From Candidatus Acididesulfobacter guangdongensis (GTDB taxonomy: Bacteria; SZUA-79; Acidulodesulfobacterales; Acidulodesulfobacteraceae): a DNA stretch of 64,000 nucleotides. Of this stretch, positions 29,793-39,145 are shown one piece after another (position 1 is the stretch's first letter; every line of letters begins with the position of its first letter). The position numbers and the translations under genes were made by a program. The stretch is taken from the NCBI GenBank assembly GCA_004195045.1, contig SGBC01000001.1:434001-498000 (forward strand). The letters are read 5' to 3'. The notes beneath the pieces are model-generated. The model worked only from the letters and a program-made list of their open reading frames with translations. It was not told the DNA's origin and did no database searches.

Positions 29793-30999
29793 TACTACCT
29801 CCGCTCCATTGCTTCGCCTGATGAATAAAAGCTTCCAGTCTAAGCATTAAATTTGTACTTTCCTGCCCGTCAAACCATAGATTTATCCATGGAAAATTAT
29901 TTAAATCTTCTCTGAATTTTTTTGAAATAGCCTGTACTACCGATCCGGGCATACAATGAAAAGGGTGTATGGCAACAACACCTGAATACCCTCTCTTTGC
30001 AAAATCGATAGATTCGCCTACCGTTAAAATGGCCTCTCCGCCTATTGCTATATCAATATATTTTTTTGCATATTCCAGCACTTCTTTAATGCTTGATTCT
30101 TTTTGATTTCTGAGCAATTTGGAAAAAGGTTTAAACATATTTGATTCGTCTTTCTTTTGATAATAATTTACAAGGAAACTTAAAAAAATATCTTTAAATT
30201 TTTTGTTTCTGAAGGCCTTAGCGGTATATTCGTGGGTTGTGAAAGTTATCCATTTATATGTGGGAACAACGGAAACTTCCGCCCCAAGGGCTTCAATTTT
30301 TTCTATCGTAAAATTATTTGTAAATTTGTTGAGCCTTAAAAATATTTCTCCTACAATGCCTATTATTGGCCTTTTTTCGTCTTTAATCGTCACAGATTCA
30401 AATTTTTTAGCGCATACTTCCATTGAACTGTATATCTCTTTCCCTTTCTCTATTGCGTCGACGACAATATCTCTGCACTGCCCATAGACTTTTTCCGTCT
30501 CGCCTTTATTAATTTCATACGGCCGCACTCTATATAATGCTTTCTCTAAAGTATCTATTGCAAGACAGCCCTGCCAAGCGACCCTTCTGAATAAAGTCGC
30601 CTTGTCCCCGACGAAATCCGTGTATGATTTGCCTGCGCTCGGAACTAAAAACTCGACTTCATTATACCCCATGCTATCAAGCACAAGCTCATGCAATCGG
30701 TTATACTGCCCAAATTTGCAGGGACCGGGTGACGTCGGCATAAAAAAAGCCGATTTCTTAGGGTCAAAACCTGGTTTCTCAATAACTTTTATTATGTCGC
30801 CGGTCGTAACAAAACAAGGCATACACTCATTGCCGTTCGTATATTTTAAGCCGCAATCAATAGTTGAATTATCAGGTGCTTCCATAACTTCCGAATCTAC
30901 TCCGCATCTCCTGAAAGCGCCGCTTAATGCGTATGCCGCATCGGACATATATGGAATATAAACCTTCTTGTCAAATACCGAAGTATTAGTATGATGCAT
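29770..30999 (-). CDS. 2-hydroxyacyl-CoA dehydratase activase-related protein (COG3581/DUF2229-like)
   Basis: 409 residues from ATG at 30999; an AGAGG lies ten bases before it. A TTG three codons upstream is too close to that site. Conserved cysteine motifs are GNECMPCFVTTGD (about 53-65), the GPCKFGQYNR stretch (about 91-100), and AIHPFHCMPGSVVQ (about 340-353). They match the C-terminal half of large 'CoA-substrate-specific enzyme activase' proteins. The HSP70-like ATPase half found in those fusions is absent. The function of the family is not established; iron-sulfur binding by the cysteines is an inference. It is the first gene of the six-gene run. Confidence 0.75.
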   Translation of the reverse strand: MHHTNTSVFDKKVYIPYMSDAAYALSGAFRRCGVDSEVMEAPDNSTIDCGLKYTNGNECMPCFVTTGDIIKVIEKPGFDPKKSAFFMPTSPGPCKFGQYNRLHELVLDSMGYNEVEFLVPSAGKSYTDFVGDKATLFRRVAWQGCLAIDTLEKALYRVRPYEINKGETEKVYGQCRDIVVDAIEKGKEIYSSMEVCAKKFESVTIKDEKRPIIGIVGEIFLRLNKFTNNFTIEKIEALGAEVSVVPTYKWITFTTHEYTAKAFRNKKFKDIFLSFLVNYYQKKDESNMFKPFSKLLRNQKESSIKEVLEYAKKYIDIAIGGEAILTVGESIDFAKRGYSGVVAIHPFHCMPGSVVQAISKKFREDLNNFPWINLWFDGQESTNLMLRLEAFIHQAKQWSGGSNVFSEAA

Positions 31000-31066
31000 A
31001 TTAAACAAACCTCTAAAAAAATATTATTATTTTTATTTTTAATTAATTTATATTGATAATCTAACT

Positions 31067-31081
31067 GACTATTAAATAGTC
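31067..31081. promoter_or_regulatory. perfect 7-1-7 palindrome, possible operator
   Basis: GACTATT-A-AATAGTC is a perfect inverted repeat with a one-base centre. It lies about 40 bases downstream of the predicted leftward -10 box and about 70 bases before the activase-related start codon, a position suited to a repressor. The cognate regulator is not identifiable in the window. Confidence 0.45.
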
Positions 31082-31123
31082 TATCATATCATAGGACACT
31101 AAAAATTTATCACTCACCTTTTA

Positions 31124-31152
31124 TATATACTATATCCTATTTATAAAGTCAA
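31124..31152 (-). promoter_or_regulatory. promoter of the activase-htrA-metVF-iorAB run
   Basis: TTGACT (31147-31152) and TATATA (31124-31129) are 17 bases apart on the minus strand, giving a leader of about 115 bases before the ATG at 30999. It is the only good match found upstream of this gene run. Confidence 0.5.
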
Positions 31153-31344
31153 ATTAATAATAGTAATGATTATCTAATAATATTTATTAATCAGTTAAAG
31201 TTTAAATCTAAATCTTTTTTATTTTAATTAATTCAATCAAATTGGCTTAATCTTGTTTAATAGGGTTTAATGCAATATAAAGTTATCTTTTGCTTAACCG
31301 AGCAAAGAAATGCATAAATATTTTCTATTGCAGAATTAAGGTAT

Positions 31345-31374
31345 TTGATATAATTTTATATAATTTGATATAAT
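31345..31374. repeat. three tandem 10-base units with TATAAT boxes
   Basis: TTGATATAAT, TTTATATAAT and TTGATATAAT follow each other without gaps, each about one helical turn. Read rightwards, the first TTGATA and the last TATAAT (31369-31374) are 18 bases apart and could be a promoter for the lipid kinase operon, with a leader of about 140 bases. Low complexity makes a chance match possible. Confidence 0.45.
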
Positions 31375-31524
31375 CTTGAAACTGGCATCTTAAATATTAT
31401 TATTTATTCAAAATTAAACATTATTGCTCAAAATCTATCAACAAACTTTAAGCGGCAGCAGCTAAATAACTCTAGTTACTATTATACATCATTTAAATAT
31501 AAAAATAGATATAAACATATTAAG

Positions 31525-32631
31525 ATGAAATTGCAAAATATTATTGTGCTATACAATCCATTTTCCGGACGTTTTTCATTTAAAAAACTAAATTTTATTA
31601 AATATTATTTAAATAATTTGAATATAAAAACAACGGTATTTAATCTTACCGAGAAAGAATTTTACGACAAATTAAAAAATTCGCGTAATGATTTTCTTTC
31701 TCTTTATGATGCTATATTTCTTGCGGGAGGGGACGGAAGCCTTAATCATATAATTAATAAATTAGTTTTTAAGGATATCCCTATTGCGCACTTGCCTATG
31801 GGGACGGTTAATCTGTTTGCGCTTGAAAACAAAACACCGTTTAATATAAAAAAAGCATTGGATGACATAATAAATAAATATGAACCTATGAAGGTTAATT
31901 TAGGAAAAATCAATGATAGATTTTTTTTAATAATGGCAGGCGTCGGCTTTGACGCATATGTAGTAAAAGAATTTGAAAATAAACTGCATACCGCTAATGA
32001 AAAATCAATAATTTCTAAAAAAAATAATATATTAAAATATATTAACTACATAGGCAGCGTTATAAAAACTTTAAAAAAATACGAATTTATCGACCTTTCG
32101 GTTAATTTGCTCTATGATGACAATAATCTCAATAATTTATGCGAATGTGCCGTATCGTCAAAGAATGCCGCAAACAGCAGGCAAATTTTTATTAAAAAAG
32201 CAGATCCAGATTTAGAAAAATGCCGTATCGAAAATCTTTCTGCTAACAAAAATTTATCTGAAAAAAACATCATTGCAAAACAGGTTATTGCTTCGAACCT
32301 TAAATATTACGGCGGACCGTTTAAAGTTTTTCCGAACAGTTCGTGTTTTGACGATAATATTAACGTCAGATTAATTAAAAATATAAATAATCGCTTCAGC
32401 ACATTATTGTGCATGGTTAAATCTATAATCTTCAGTAAGCAATATATGAAAAATAGCGAAATTTATATAAAAGCAAAAAAAATAACTATAAACGCTTCAG
32501 ATTCGGTAAAAAACAGCACGGTATATTGTCAGTGCGACGGCGAATTCATTGGCACTCTCCCCGTTGAAATAACAAAAGTCAGAAATGCCGTCACATTACT
32601 TATATCGCCTGACGGCGAAATTGTGCTATAA
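31525..32631 (+). CDS. diacylglycerol/sphingosine kinase-family lipid kinase
   Basis: 368 residues. The N-terminal catalytic domain shows IVLYNPFSGR (7-16), the nucleotide-binding GGDGSLNHII (68-77) and PMGTVNLFA (about 92-100). A C-terminal beta-sandwich contains the conserved GVGFDAYVV and CQCDGEFIGTLPVEI stretches. Members phosphorylate lipids such as diacylglycerol or undecaprenol-like substrates at the membrane face; the substrate here is unknown. A poorly conserved Asn-rich insert occupies about residues 200-255. It is followed by glcD after eight bases, so the three plus-strand genes appear to be one operon. Confidence 0.88.
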   Translation: MKLQNIIVLYNPFSGRFSFKKLNFIKYYLNNLNIKTTVFNLTEKEFYDKLKNSRNDFLSLYDAIFLAGGDGSLNHIINKLVFKDIPIAHLPMGTVNLFALENKTPFNIKKALDDIINKYEPMKVNLGKINDRFFLIMAGVGFDAYVVKEFENKLHTANEKSIISKKNNILKYINYIGSVIKTLKKYEFIDLSVNLLYDDNNLNNLCECAVSSKNAANSRQIFIKKADPDLEKCRIENLSANKNLSEKNIIAKQVIASNLKYYGGPFKVFPNSSCFDDNINVRLIKNINNRFSTLLCMVKSIIFSKQYMKNSEIYIKAKKITINASDSVKNSTVYCQCDGEFIGTLPVEITKVRNAVTLLISPDGEIVL

Positions 32632-32639
32632 TAATAAAT

Positions 32640-34019
32640 ATGGATAAGAAACTTATATATACCGAATTTAAAAATATTTTAGGCGCTGACAGGGTTTTGG
32701 CGGAGCGCGAAGAGCTTTTATGCTATTCGTACGATGCTACAATAAAAGAGTCCATGCCGGATTTTGTTGTCTTTCCGTTAAATGAAGTTGAGATATCGGC
32801 TATTGTAAAAGCATGTAATAAATTCAATATTCCTGTCGTCGGAAGAGGAGCCGGCAGCGGGTTTTCCGGCGGAAGCGTTCCTATTAGCGGCGGCGCAGTA
32901 GTTTCATTTGCTAAAATGACAAATATTTTAGAATTAGATGAAGAAAACATGTTTGTAACCGTAGCTCCGGGTATTATAAACGCCGATTTAAAAAATTATC
33001 TTGCAGACAAAGGGTATTTTTATCCCCCTGATCCGGCAAGCTTTGAATTTTGCAGCATAGGAGGCAATGTAGCGGAATGCGCAGGGGGGCCAAAAGCTGT
33101 TAAATACGGTGTCACTAAAAATTACGTGTATGGTCTTGAAGCGATAACCGGAAGCGGAGAAATTATCAATACAGGATCGAAGACTATAAAAGATGTTGCC
33201 GGCTATAATTTGACGCAGCTGTTAGTCGGTTCGGAAGGCACTTTAGGCCTTTTTTCAAAAATAATACTGAAGTTTTTGCCTAAGCCGGAAACATCTAATC
33301 TTTTAATTGTTTCTTTTGATAGCTCAATCGACGGTTTTAACGCTGCTTTATCTCTGCTAAAACTCAACAGCAGACCTTCAATGCTTGAATTTATGGATAG
33401 TTCGTCTATAACTGCTGTTAAAAATTACTTTAAAAACAGTTTTATTGATATTAAGGGTGATTTTTTATTTATAATTGAAGCAGACGGAAGCGCTGATGAG
33501 GTTAAGGATGCCATTGAATTATATAAAAACAGACTAAATAAATTTTCTCCGGTTCTCCTGTTTGCCGCCGGAAATGAAAAAGAAAAGAAAGCTATTATGG
33601 ACGCAAGAAAGGCTATTTCGCCTGCATTAAGAGCATTCGGAGATTTCAAGATAAACAATGATATTGCCGTGCCTATAAATAAAATAGTACAGATGTTAGG
33701 TGATATCAAGAACATATCAGATAAATACAATGTCCCTATTATTAATTTTGGTCATTTCGGAGACGGCAATATTCACGTTAACATAATGTTAGATAAAAGT
33801 GATGCGACAATGCTCGAGCGCGGTGAAAAAGCCAAGTATGAAATTATGAAAAAAACGGTTGAACTTGGCGGCACTATATCAGGAGAGCACGGAATAGGAA
33901 CTATGAAAAAAGAATTTATGAATCTAAAATTTGACCCATACTATATCAACTTAATGCGCAATATAAAAAAATCATTTGACCCTAATAATATTTTAAACCC
34001 AGGCAAAATATTTGATTAA
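32640..34019 (+). CDS. glcD: FAD-linked oxidase, GlcD type (glycolate/D-lactate dehydrogenase)
   Basis: 459 residues of the vanillyl-alcohol-oxidase flavoprotein family. The FAD site GRGAGSGFSGGSVPISGG lies near residues 73-90, with PPDPASFEFCSIGGNVAECAGGPKAVKYG following. The C-terminal domain has GHFGDGNIHVNIM and GEHGIGTMKK, which carry metal- and substrate-binding histidines. The iron-sulfur partner GlcF is next. The substrate could be glycolate, D-lactate or another 2-hydroxyacid. No glcE is present. Confidence 0.92.
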   Translation: MDKKLIYTEFKNILGADRVLAEREELLCYSYDATIKESMPDFVVFPLNEVEISAIVKACNKFNIPVVGRGAGSGFSGGSVPISGGAVVSFAKMTNILELDEENMFVTVAPGIINADLKNYLADKGYFYPPDPASFEFCSIGGNVAECAGGPKAVKYGVTKNYVYGLEAITGSGEIINTGSKTIKDVAGYNLTQLLVGSEGTLGLFSKIILKFLPKPETSNLLIVSFDSSIDGFNAALSLLKLNSRPSMLEFMDSSSITAVKNYFKNSFIDIKGDFLFIIEADGSADEVKDAIELYKNRLNKFSPVLLFAAGNEKEKKAIMDARKAISPALRAFGDFKINNDIAVPINKIVQMLGDIKNISDKYNVPIINFGHFGDGNIHVNIMLDKSDATMLERGEKAKYEIMKKTVELGGTISGEHGIGTMKKEFMNLKFDPYYINLMRNIKKSFDPNNILNPGKIFD

Positions 34020-34148
34020 ATATCAGTTTGATATCGATTTAATAATTGCGCTATAAAATTAATCTAAAATTAATCAATGAATTTTTAATCAACTAATAAA
34101 ACTAAGCAAGTGAGATTTGGTATAAAATAATAACTAAAAATAAAAAAA

Positions 34149-35516
34149 TTGGAAAATATTTTAAATACATCGCTAAAAAGTTTTGAAAATTGCGTAAAAT
34201 GCGGAAAATGCCTATCTGTCTGTCCTTCATATAATGCTACTTTTAATGAATTTTTCAGTCCAAGAGGCCGTATTCGTTTAATTGCATCCGAAGTTAAAGA
34301 TGAATTGCCTCTGCGGATATCAAAATTTGAACAATCTATGTCTACATGCCTTCTTTGCGGCAGGTGCGCCGATATTTGCCCAAATGGAGTAAAAACAGGT
34401 CCGTTAGTTATAGAAGAAAAGAACAAATTTAATAAAATTAAAAATGAAAAATTTTCTATAGACAGTTTCGCTCTAAACGCCTTGAAAACTAACAACAGAT
34501 TAATGCTTTCTTCCGGTCTGCGGCTTTCAAATATTTTTAAATTCAAAAATTTAAATATTCCGAAACCTTCCGGCAGACCATTTATTTTACATAAAGATTT
34601 AAGATTTACTGCTGAAAAAAATTTTTTAGATAGCGGCGATATGGCTAAAGAAAATAATATTGCCGATAAAAATTTAAAATCAGTTCATATTAACGCTGAA
34701 CACAATGCGAATAATGTTATTAAAGATATTACCGTCGGTTATTTCAGCGGATGCGTATTCAACAGCATTTATCCCGAAATATCTACAAGCACCGTCAGCG
34801 CATTAAATAAAAATAACATATCTGTTTTTGTTCCTTTCTCTCAATCTTGCTGCGGTTTACCGCATATATCAAGCGGAGACACCGCATCATTTAAGGAACT
34901 TGCGTTAAATAACGCCTTAAGTTTTAAAGAAAAGAAACTGGAATATATTATAACTTCCTGCGCTTCCTGTTCATTCTCTATTAACAAATTATATCCTTTA
35001 TATTTTAGCGCTGAAGAAAAAAATAAAACAAAAGAAAAAGAAAGGACCGAAGTTTTAAACTTTTCTAAAAAATTGGTAGATATCTGGGAGTTTTTCAGCA
35101 TTCTTAAAAAAAAGGGCATAAATATAAAACAGGGAGCATTAAGTAAAGAATTAGACGCTGTATTTCACATACCATGCCATTTAAAAAATTCAGCAAATTT
35201 TATTCCGGTTTCCAAAAATGAAAATCTTATCGGCGAAGCGGGCAGCATTATAGATAATATAAGCGGATTAAATCTAAAACCGTTAAAATATAATTACTGC
35301 TGCGGAAACGGCGGTATGTTTAATATGCGTCATTATAACATGTCAAAAGATATTACGAAAAGAAAATTCGGAGAAATAAACGATGCCTCTCCAGAAGTCA
35401 TATTGACTTCGTGTTCCGGATGTATGCTTTCCTTAAAAGACCAGAAAAACATAGAAAACAGCAAAAATGAAATCCCAGTAAGGCATCTTATTGAATTGTA
35501 CGACAAAAGCATATGA
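34149..35516 (+). CDS. glcF: glycolate/lactate oxidase iron-sulfur subunit, GlcF type
   Basis: 455 residues with two N-terminal 4Fe-4S motifs, CVKCGKCLSVCP (15-26) and CLLCGRCADICP (about 65-76). Two CCG domains follow: GYFSGCVFN...SCCGLPH and IPCHLKN...YCCGNGG. The start is TTG at 34149: an in-frame stop lies just upstream, and no ATG precedes the first cluster. No clear ribosome site is visible. The insert at about 140-195 is not conserved. It passes electrons from GlcD to the quinone pool or another acceptor. Confidence 0.92.
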   Translation: MENILNTSLKSFENCVKCGKCLSVCPSYNATFNEFFSPRGRIRLIASEVKDELPLRISKFEQSMSTCLLCGRCADICPNGVKTGPLVIEEKNKFNKIKNEKFSIDSFALNALKTNNRLMLSSGLRLSNIFKFKNLNIPKPSGRPFILHKDLRFTAEKNFLDSGDMAKENNIADKNLKSVHINAEHNANNVIKDITVGYFSGCVFNSIYPEISTSTVSALNKNNISVFVPFSQSCCGLPHISSGDTASFKELALNNALSFKEKKLEYIITSCASCSFSINKLYPLYFSAEEKNKTKEKERTEVLNFSKKLVDIWEFFSILKKKGINIKQGALSKELDAVFHIPCHLKNSANFIPVSKNENLIGEAGSIIDNISGLNLKPLKYNYCCGNGGMFNMRHYNMSKDITKRKFGEINDASPEVILTSCSGCMLSLKDQKNIENSKNEIPVRHLIELYDKSI

Positions 35517-35607
35517 ACGCTGTACATATGCGTTATCTTTATTCAACTTTTACGCTATATTTGTATCAGTTGGGGTAATTTGAGGCTTATGCGTTCTTAT
35601 TTAGCTT

Positions 35608-36861
35608 TTACTCGTAATATCCCTGATACAGCGGAAATCTTCCGCAAAGATTTATCACTTCATTTTTTATATTCTGCTTTATAGCGCTATCACCCGGGTT
35701 AAGCAGAATTTCAGAAATAAGTTCACCTATTTTCACCATTTCCGCTTCTTTCATGCCTCTTGTAGTAACTGCCGGAGTGCCTATTCGTATGCCGCTTGTA
35801 ACAAAAGGCGTTCTTTCATCGAATGGAATTTTATTTTTATTAACCGTTATTCCGACCTCATCTAATAAATTCTCGGCTTCCTTTCCCGTCATTTCTGATT
35901 TTCTAAAATCAACCAGCATCAAATGATTGTCCGTGCCGCCGGAAATTAAGCTGAAACCGTTATTTTTAAGAGTATCCGCAAGAGCGGCAGCATTAAAAAC
36001 AATCTGCCTCTGATATTCTTTAAATTCATTAGAAAGAGCTTCCTTAAAACATACTGCTTTAGCCGCTATAACATGCTCAAGCGGTCCGCCCTGAATACCG
36101 GGAAAAATAGCCGAATTAATCTGTTTTGCGTACTTTTCTTTTGCCAGTATTATCCCGCCTCTCGGTCCTCTTAAAGTCTTGTGAGTAGTAGATGTCACGA
36201 AATCCGCATATGGCACGGGATTAGGATGAAGCTCCGCTGCAACTAATCCGGCAATATGAGCCATATCAACCATAAGATACGCACCTGTTTCATCTGCAAT
36301 TTCTCTGAATTTTTCAAAATCTATTATTCTTGGATAAGCGCTTGCTCCTGCGATGATAAGCTTAGGGGAACAAGATTTGGCAATTTTTCTTAATTCGTCG
36401 TAATCTATTACTTCAGTCGTTTTATTTACACCGTAAGAAACCACCTTATAATATTTTCCGGAAAAATTAACATGGCTACCGTGGGTTAAATGCCCTCCCT
36501 GAGATAAATCCATGCCAAGAACCGTATCTCCTGGATTTAAAAACGCATAAAAAATAGCCATATTAGCCTGAGAGCCGGAGTGAGGCTGCACATTAGCGTA
36601 TTCGGCATTGAATATTTTTTTTAGTCTGTCTATAGCCAGCTGCTCAATACTGTCAACGTTGGCGCAGCCGCCGTAATATCTTTTGCCCGGGTAACCCTCG
36701 GCGTATTTATTCGTTAAAATAGAACCCTGAGCATCCATAACCGCTTGTGATACAAAATTTTCCGATGCAATAAGCTCAATAGAATATTGCTGCCTTTTAA
36801 GTTCGCTCTGCAGAAAACCGTAAACTTCCGCATCATAGCTTTTTAAATTTTGTCCATTCAA
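35608..36861 (-). CDS. glyA: serine hydroxymethyltransferase
   Basis: Pyridoxal-phosphate enzyme converting serine and tetrahydrofolate to glycine and methylene-tetrahydrofolate. It has 417 residues. The lysine motif is [13 protein letters not shown] (about 223-235), and [19 protein letters not shown] near the N-terminus is typical. The likely start is TTG at 36861, preceded by AGGTGA; no in-frame ATG lies nearby. It supplies the one-carbon carrier that the MetF-like protein of the 27 kb region could use. It is the last gene of the fab block. Confidence 0.97.
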   Translation of the reverse strand: MNGQNLKSYDAEVYGFLQSELKRQQYSIELIASENFVSQAVMDAQGSILTNKYAEGYPGKRYYGGCANVDSIEQLAIDRLKKIFNAEYANVQPHSGSQANMAIFYAFLNPGDTVLGMDLSQGGHLTHGSHVNFSGKYYKVVSYGVNKTTEVIDYDELRKIAKSCSPKLIIAGASAYPRIIDFEKFREIADETGAYLMVDMAHIAGLVAAELHPNPVPYADFVTSTTHKTLRGPRGGIILAKEKYAKQINSAIFPGIQGGPLEHVIAAKAVCFKEALSNEFKEYQRQIVFNAAALADTLKNNGFSLISGGTDNHLMLVDFRKSEMTGKEAENLLDEVGITVNKNKIPFDERTPFVTSGIRIGTPAVTTRGMKEAEMVKIGELISEILLNPGDSAIKQNIKNEVINLCGRFPLYQGYYE

Positions 36862-36919
36862 TTTTGTTCACCTGTATAGTTTATAATTTATATTTATTAT
36901 TATTTATTCTATAAATTGA

Positions 36920-37354
36920 TTATATATTATTAATCTCATCTATCCTATGCTGGTGCCTGCCGCCTTCAAATTCTGTATTTAAAAAATTGTCCAAATATCT
37001 TTCTACTTCGAGAGGCGTCATAGTTCTGCCGCCAAAAGTTATTACATTTGCATTATTGTGTTTTTTAGCAACCACCGCGGTATATTCATCGTAAATCAAC
37101 GCAGCCCTGATACCCTTAACCTTATTTGCGGCTATTGACATACCTATTCCGGTTCCGCATGCTAAAATGCCGATGGAACCCGAGTCTTTCGCCGTTTCTT
37201 CGGCAACTTTCTTAGCATAATCCGGGTAATCAACGCTTCTGGTTGCGGAGTCCGTACCTAAATCAATAAACTCTATTTTTTTTTCTTTTAGATAGTTTTT
37301 AATCGACTCTTTCAGATCAAATCCGGCATGGTCGGAACCTATATATACTTTCAT
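36920..37354 (-). CDS. rpiB: ribose-5-phosphate isomerase B
   Basis: Interconverts ribose and ribulose 5-phosphate. It has 144 residues. The N-terminal GSDHAGFDLKESIKNYL and the catalytic-loop segment GILACGTGIGMSIAANKVKGIRAAL are the family marks, and the conserved NNANVITFGGRTM follows. It lies 20 bases after fabF and 58 bases before glyA. It complements the gnd, zwf, tkt and tal genes at 14.7-21.6 kb. Confidence 0.96.
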   Translation of the reverse strand: MKVYIGSDHAGFDLKESIKNYLKEKKIEFIDLGTDSATRSVDYPDYAKKVAEETAKDSGSIGILACGTGIGMSIAANKVKGIRAALIYDEYTAVVAKKHNNANVITFGGRTMTPLEVERYLDNFLNTEFEGGRHQHRIDEINNI

Positions 37355-37374
37355 TATAATTTTCCTATTATTAA

Positions 37375-38634
37375 TTATTTACCTTCCCATTTTTTTAAAA
37401 CTAAGGTAGCATTTGTTCCGCCGAATCCGAAAGAATTTGATATTGCATATTTAATATCGGCTTTTCTCATGATATTAGGCACATAGTCAAGATCGCATTC
37501 TTTATCGGCTTCTTCAAAATTTATAGTAGGCGGCACTTTTCCAGAATACAAAGTCATAGCCGTCGCTACGGCTTCTATGCCTCCTGCGGCTCCTAATGCA
37601 TGTCCTATCATAGACTTAATTGAACTAACCATAAGTTTCTTACTGTGTTCTTTAAAAAGCTGTTTAATAGCCTTGGTTTCGTTTAAATCGTTATAATATG
37701 TGGATGTACCGTGAGCATTAATATAATCCACATCTTCAGGATTTATACCGGCATCTTCTACTGCATTTTTCATACAATAAAACGCGCCCTGCGCATTCGG
37801 GTCAGGAGTCGACAGATGATAAGCGTCGGAAGAAAATCCATAGCCGACAACCTCTGCATATATTTTGGCGCCTCTATTTTGTGCATTGGTCAATTCTTCT
37901 AAAATAACTATGCCGGAACCTTCGCTTACGACGAATCCATCTCTATTTTTATCAAAAGGTCTGGAAGCTTTTTTAGGTTCATTGTTTCTGGTTGACAGCG
38001 CTTTCATAGCATTAAAACCTGATATGCATAAAGGGGTTATCGTGGATTCCGCCCCTCCTGCTATCATAACATCTGCGTCTCCCCTTGCAATTATCTTATA
38101 AGCATCTCCGATGGAATTGGTTCCTGTAGAACATGCCGAAACAGTGCTCGCATTTGGTCCTTTTGCGCCCGTCATAATGGAAACCTGCCCCGGCGCCAAA
38201 TTTATCAGCAGCATCGGTATAAAAAACGGAGAAATTTTTTTAGGTCCATTTTCTAATAAAAGCGTGTGATATTTTTCAATGGTCATCAGCCCGCCTATTC
38301 CAGCGCCTATCCAAACACCTACTCTATGCGCATTAGATTCGTCAATCTTAAGACCGGATTCTTCCAATGCCATTTTTGAGCATGCAACAGCATAATGGAT
38401 AAATCTATCCATCTTTTTAACTTCTTTTTTATCGATAAAATTTTCCGGTTCAAAATCTTTAACTTCTCCTGCGATCTTAGTTGTATATTCGGTCGTATCA
38501 AAAGCGGTAATCAGTCCTATGCCGCTTCTGCCGCTAATCATTCCTTCCCATGAAGTATTAAGGTCGTTGCCTAAGGGCGAAATCATAGACATACCTGTGA
38601 TTACCACTCTTCTATTGCAATTAGTTTTTTCCAT
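37375..38634 (-). CDS. fabF: 3-oxoacyl-ACP synthase II
   Basis: Condensing enzyme of chain elongation in fatty-acid synthesis. It has 419 residues. Catalytic residues are the cysteine in STVSACSTGTNSIG and the histidines in INAHGTSTYYNDLNE and SIKSMIGHALGAAGG; GFGGTNATLVL closes the protein. AAGGTG precedes the ATG at 38634. It follows acpP by 62 bases, the common order. Confidence 0.97.
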   Translation of the reverse strand: MEKTNCNRRVVITGMSMISPLGNDLNTSWEGMISGRSGIGLITAFDTTEYTTKIAGEVKDFEPENFIDKKEVKKMDRFIHYAVACSKMALEESGLKIDESNAHRVGVWIGAGIGGLMTIEKYHTLLLENGPKKISPFFIPMLLINLAPGQVSIMTGAKGPNASTVSACSTGTNSIGDAYKIIARGDADVMIAGGAESTITPLCISGFNAMKALSTRNNEPKKASRPFDKNRDGFVVSEGSGIVILEELTNAQNRGAKIYAEVVGYGFSSDAYHLSTPDPNAQGAFYCMKNAVEDAGINPEDVDYINAHGTSTYYNDLNETKAIKQLFKEHSKKLMVSSIKSMIGHALGAAGGIEAVATAMTLYSGKVPPTINFEEADKECDLDYVPNIMRKADIKYAISNSFGFGGTNATLVLKKWEGK

Positions 38635-38696
38635 TGAAAAACACCTTTATAAATATTTAAAATACGCTTTGCCGTGAAACAGGCAAATTTAGCAAA

Positions 38697-38930
38697 TTAT
38701 TTCGTATGCTCTTCTATATAAGACACAGCATCTTTTACAGTCTTAATTTTTTCCGCATCCTCATCGGAAATCTCTATACCGAACTCTTCTTCAAACGCCA
38801 TAACTAACTCGACGGTATCCAAAGAATCTGCTCCTAAATCCTCAACAAAAGAAGCGTCATCTGTTGCTTCATCCGGTGTAACTCCGAGCTGTTCAACTAT
38901 TGTTTCTTTAACTTTTTCTGCAACCGACAT
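38697..38930 (-). CDS. acpP: acyl carrier protein
   Basis: 77 residues, acidic, with the phosphopantetheine attachment serine in [19 protein letters not shown] (about residues 34-52). A strong AAGGAGGTGA site lies ahead of the ATG at 38930. It sits between fabG and fabF, separated from fabG by a 215-base AT-rich gap in which I see no gene. Confidence 0.97.
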   Translation of the reverse strand: MSVAEKVKETIVEQLGVTPDEATDDASFVEDLGADSLDTVELVMAFEEEFGIEISDEDAEKIKTVKDAVSYIEEHTK

Positions 38931-39145
38931 TATATAATCACCTCCTTATTTTTTAGCGACAGTTAATCTTTTCCGCAAATTATAAAATCGTACCGCGCAA
39001 TTATAAACATAAGCACTTCACCGACATTCGCATTTTGCCCTCGCATATCAATATACTACAATACACAAAATATTCGTGTGTACTAAATACACAGCTGAAG
39101 AAATCCGTATTGGAGGAAAAAATGCATCAGCCTAACACATCTTAT

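Larger units (their letters stand above)
31000..31524. other. divergent intergenic region (525 bases)
   Basis: This gap separates the leftward activase-related operon from the rightward lipid-kinase operon. It holds a leftward promoter, a palindrome, and a 10-base tandem repeat with rightward -10-like boxes, each listed separately. I see no coding sequence or RNA gene in it; the rest is very AT-rich. Confidence 0.6.

Noticed and set aside
35517-35607. Bidirectional terminator between glcF and glyA
   Set aside because: AACGC/GCGTT can pair but the stem is five bases with a weak T-run; support is too thin to list.
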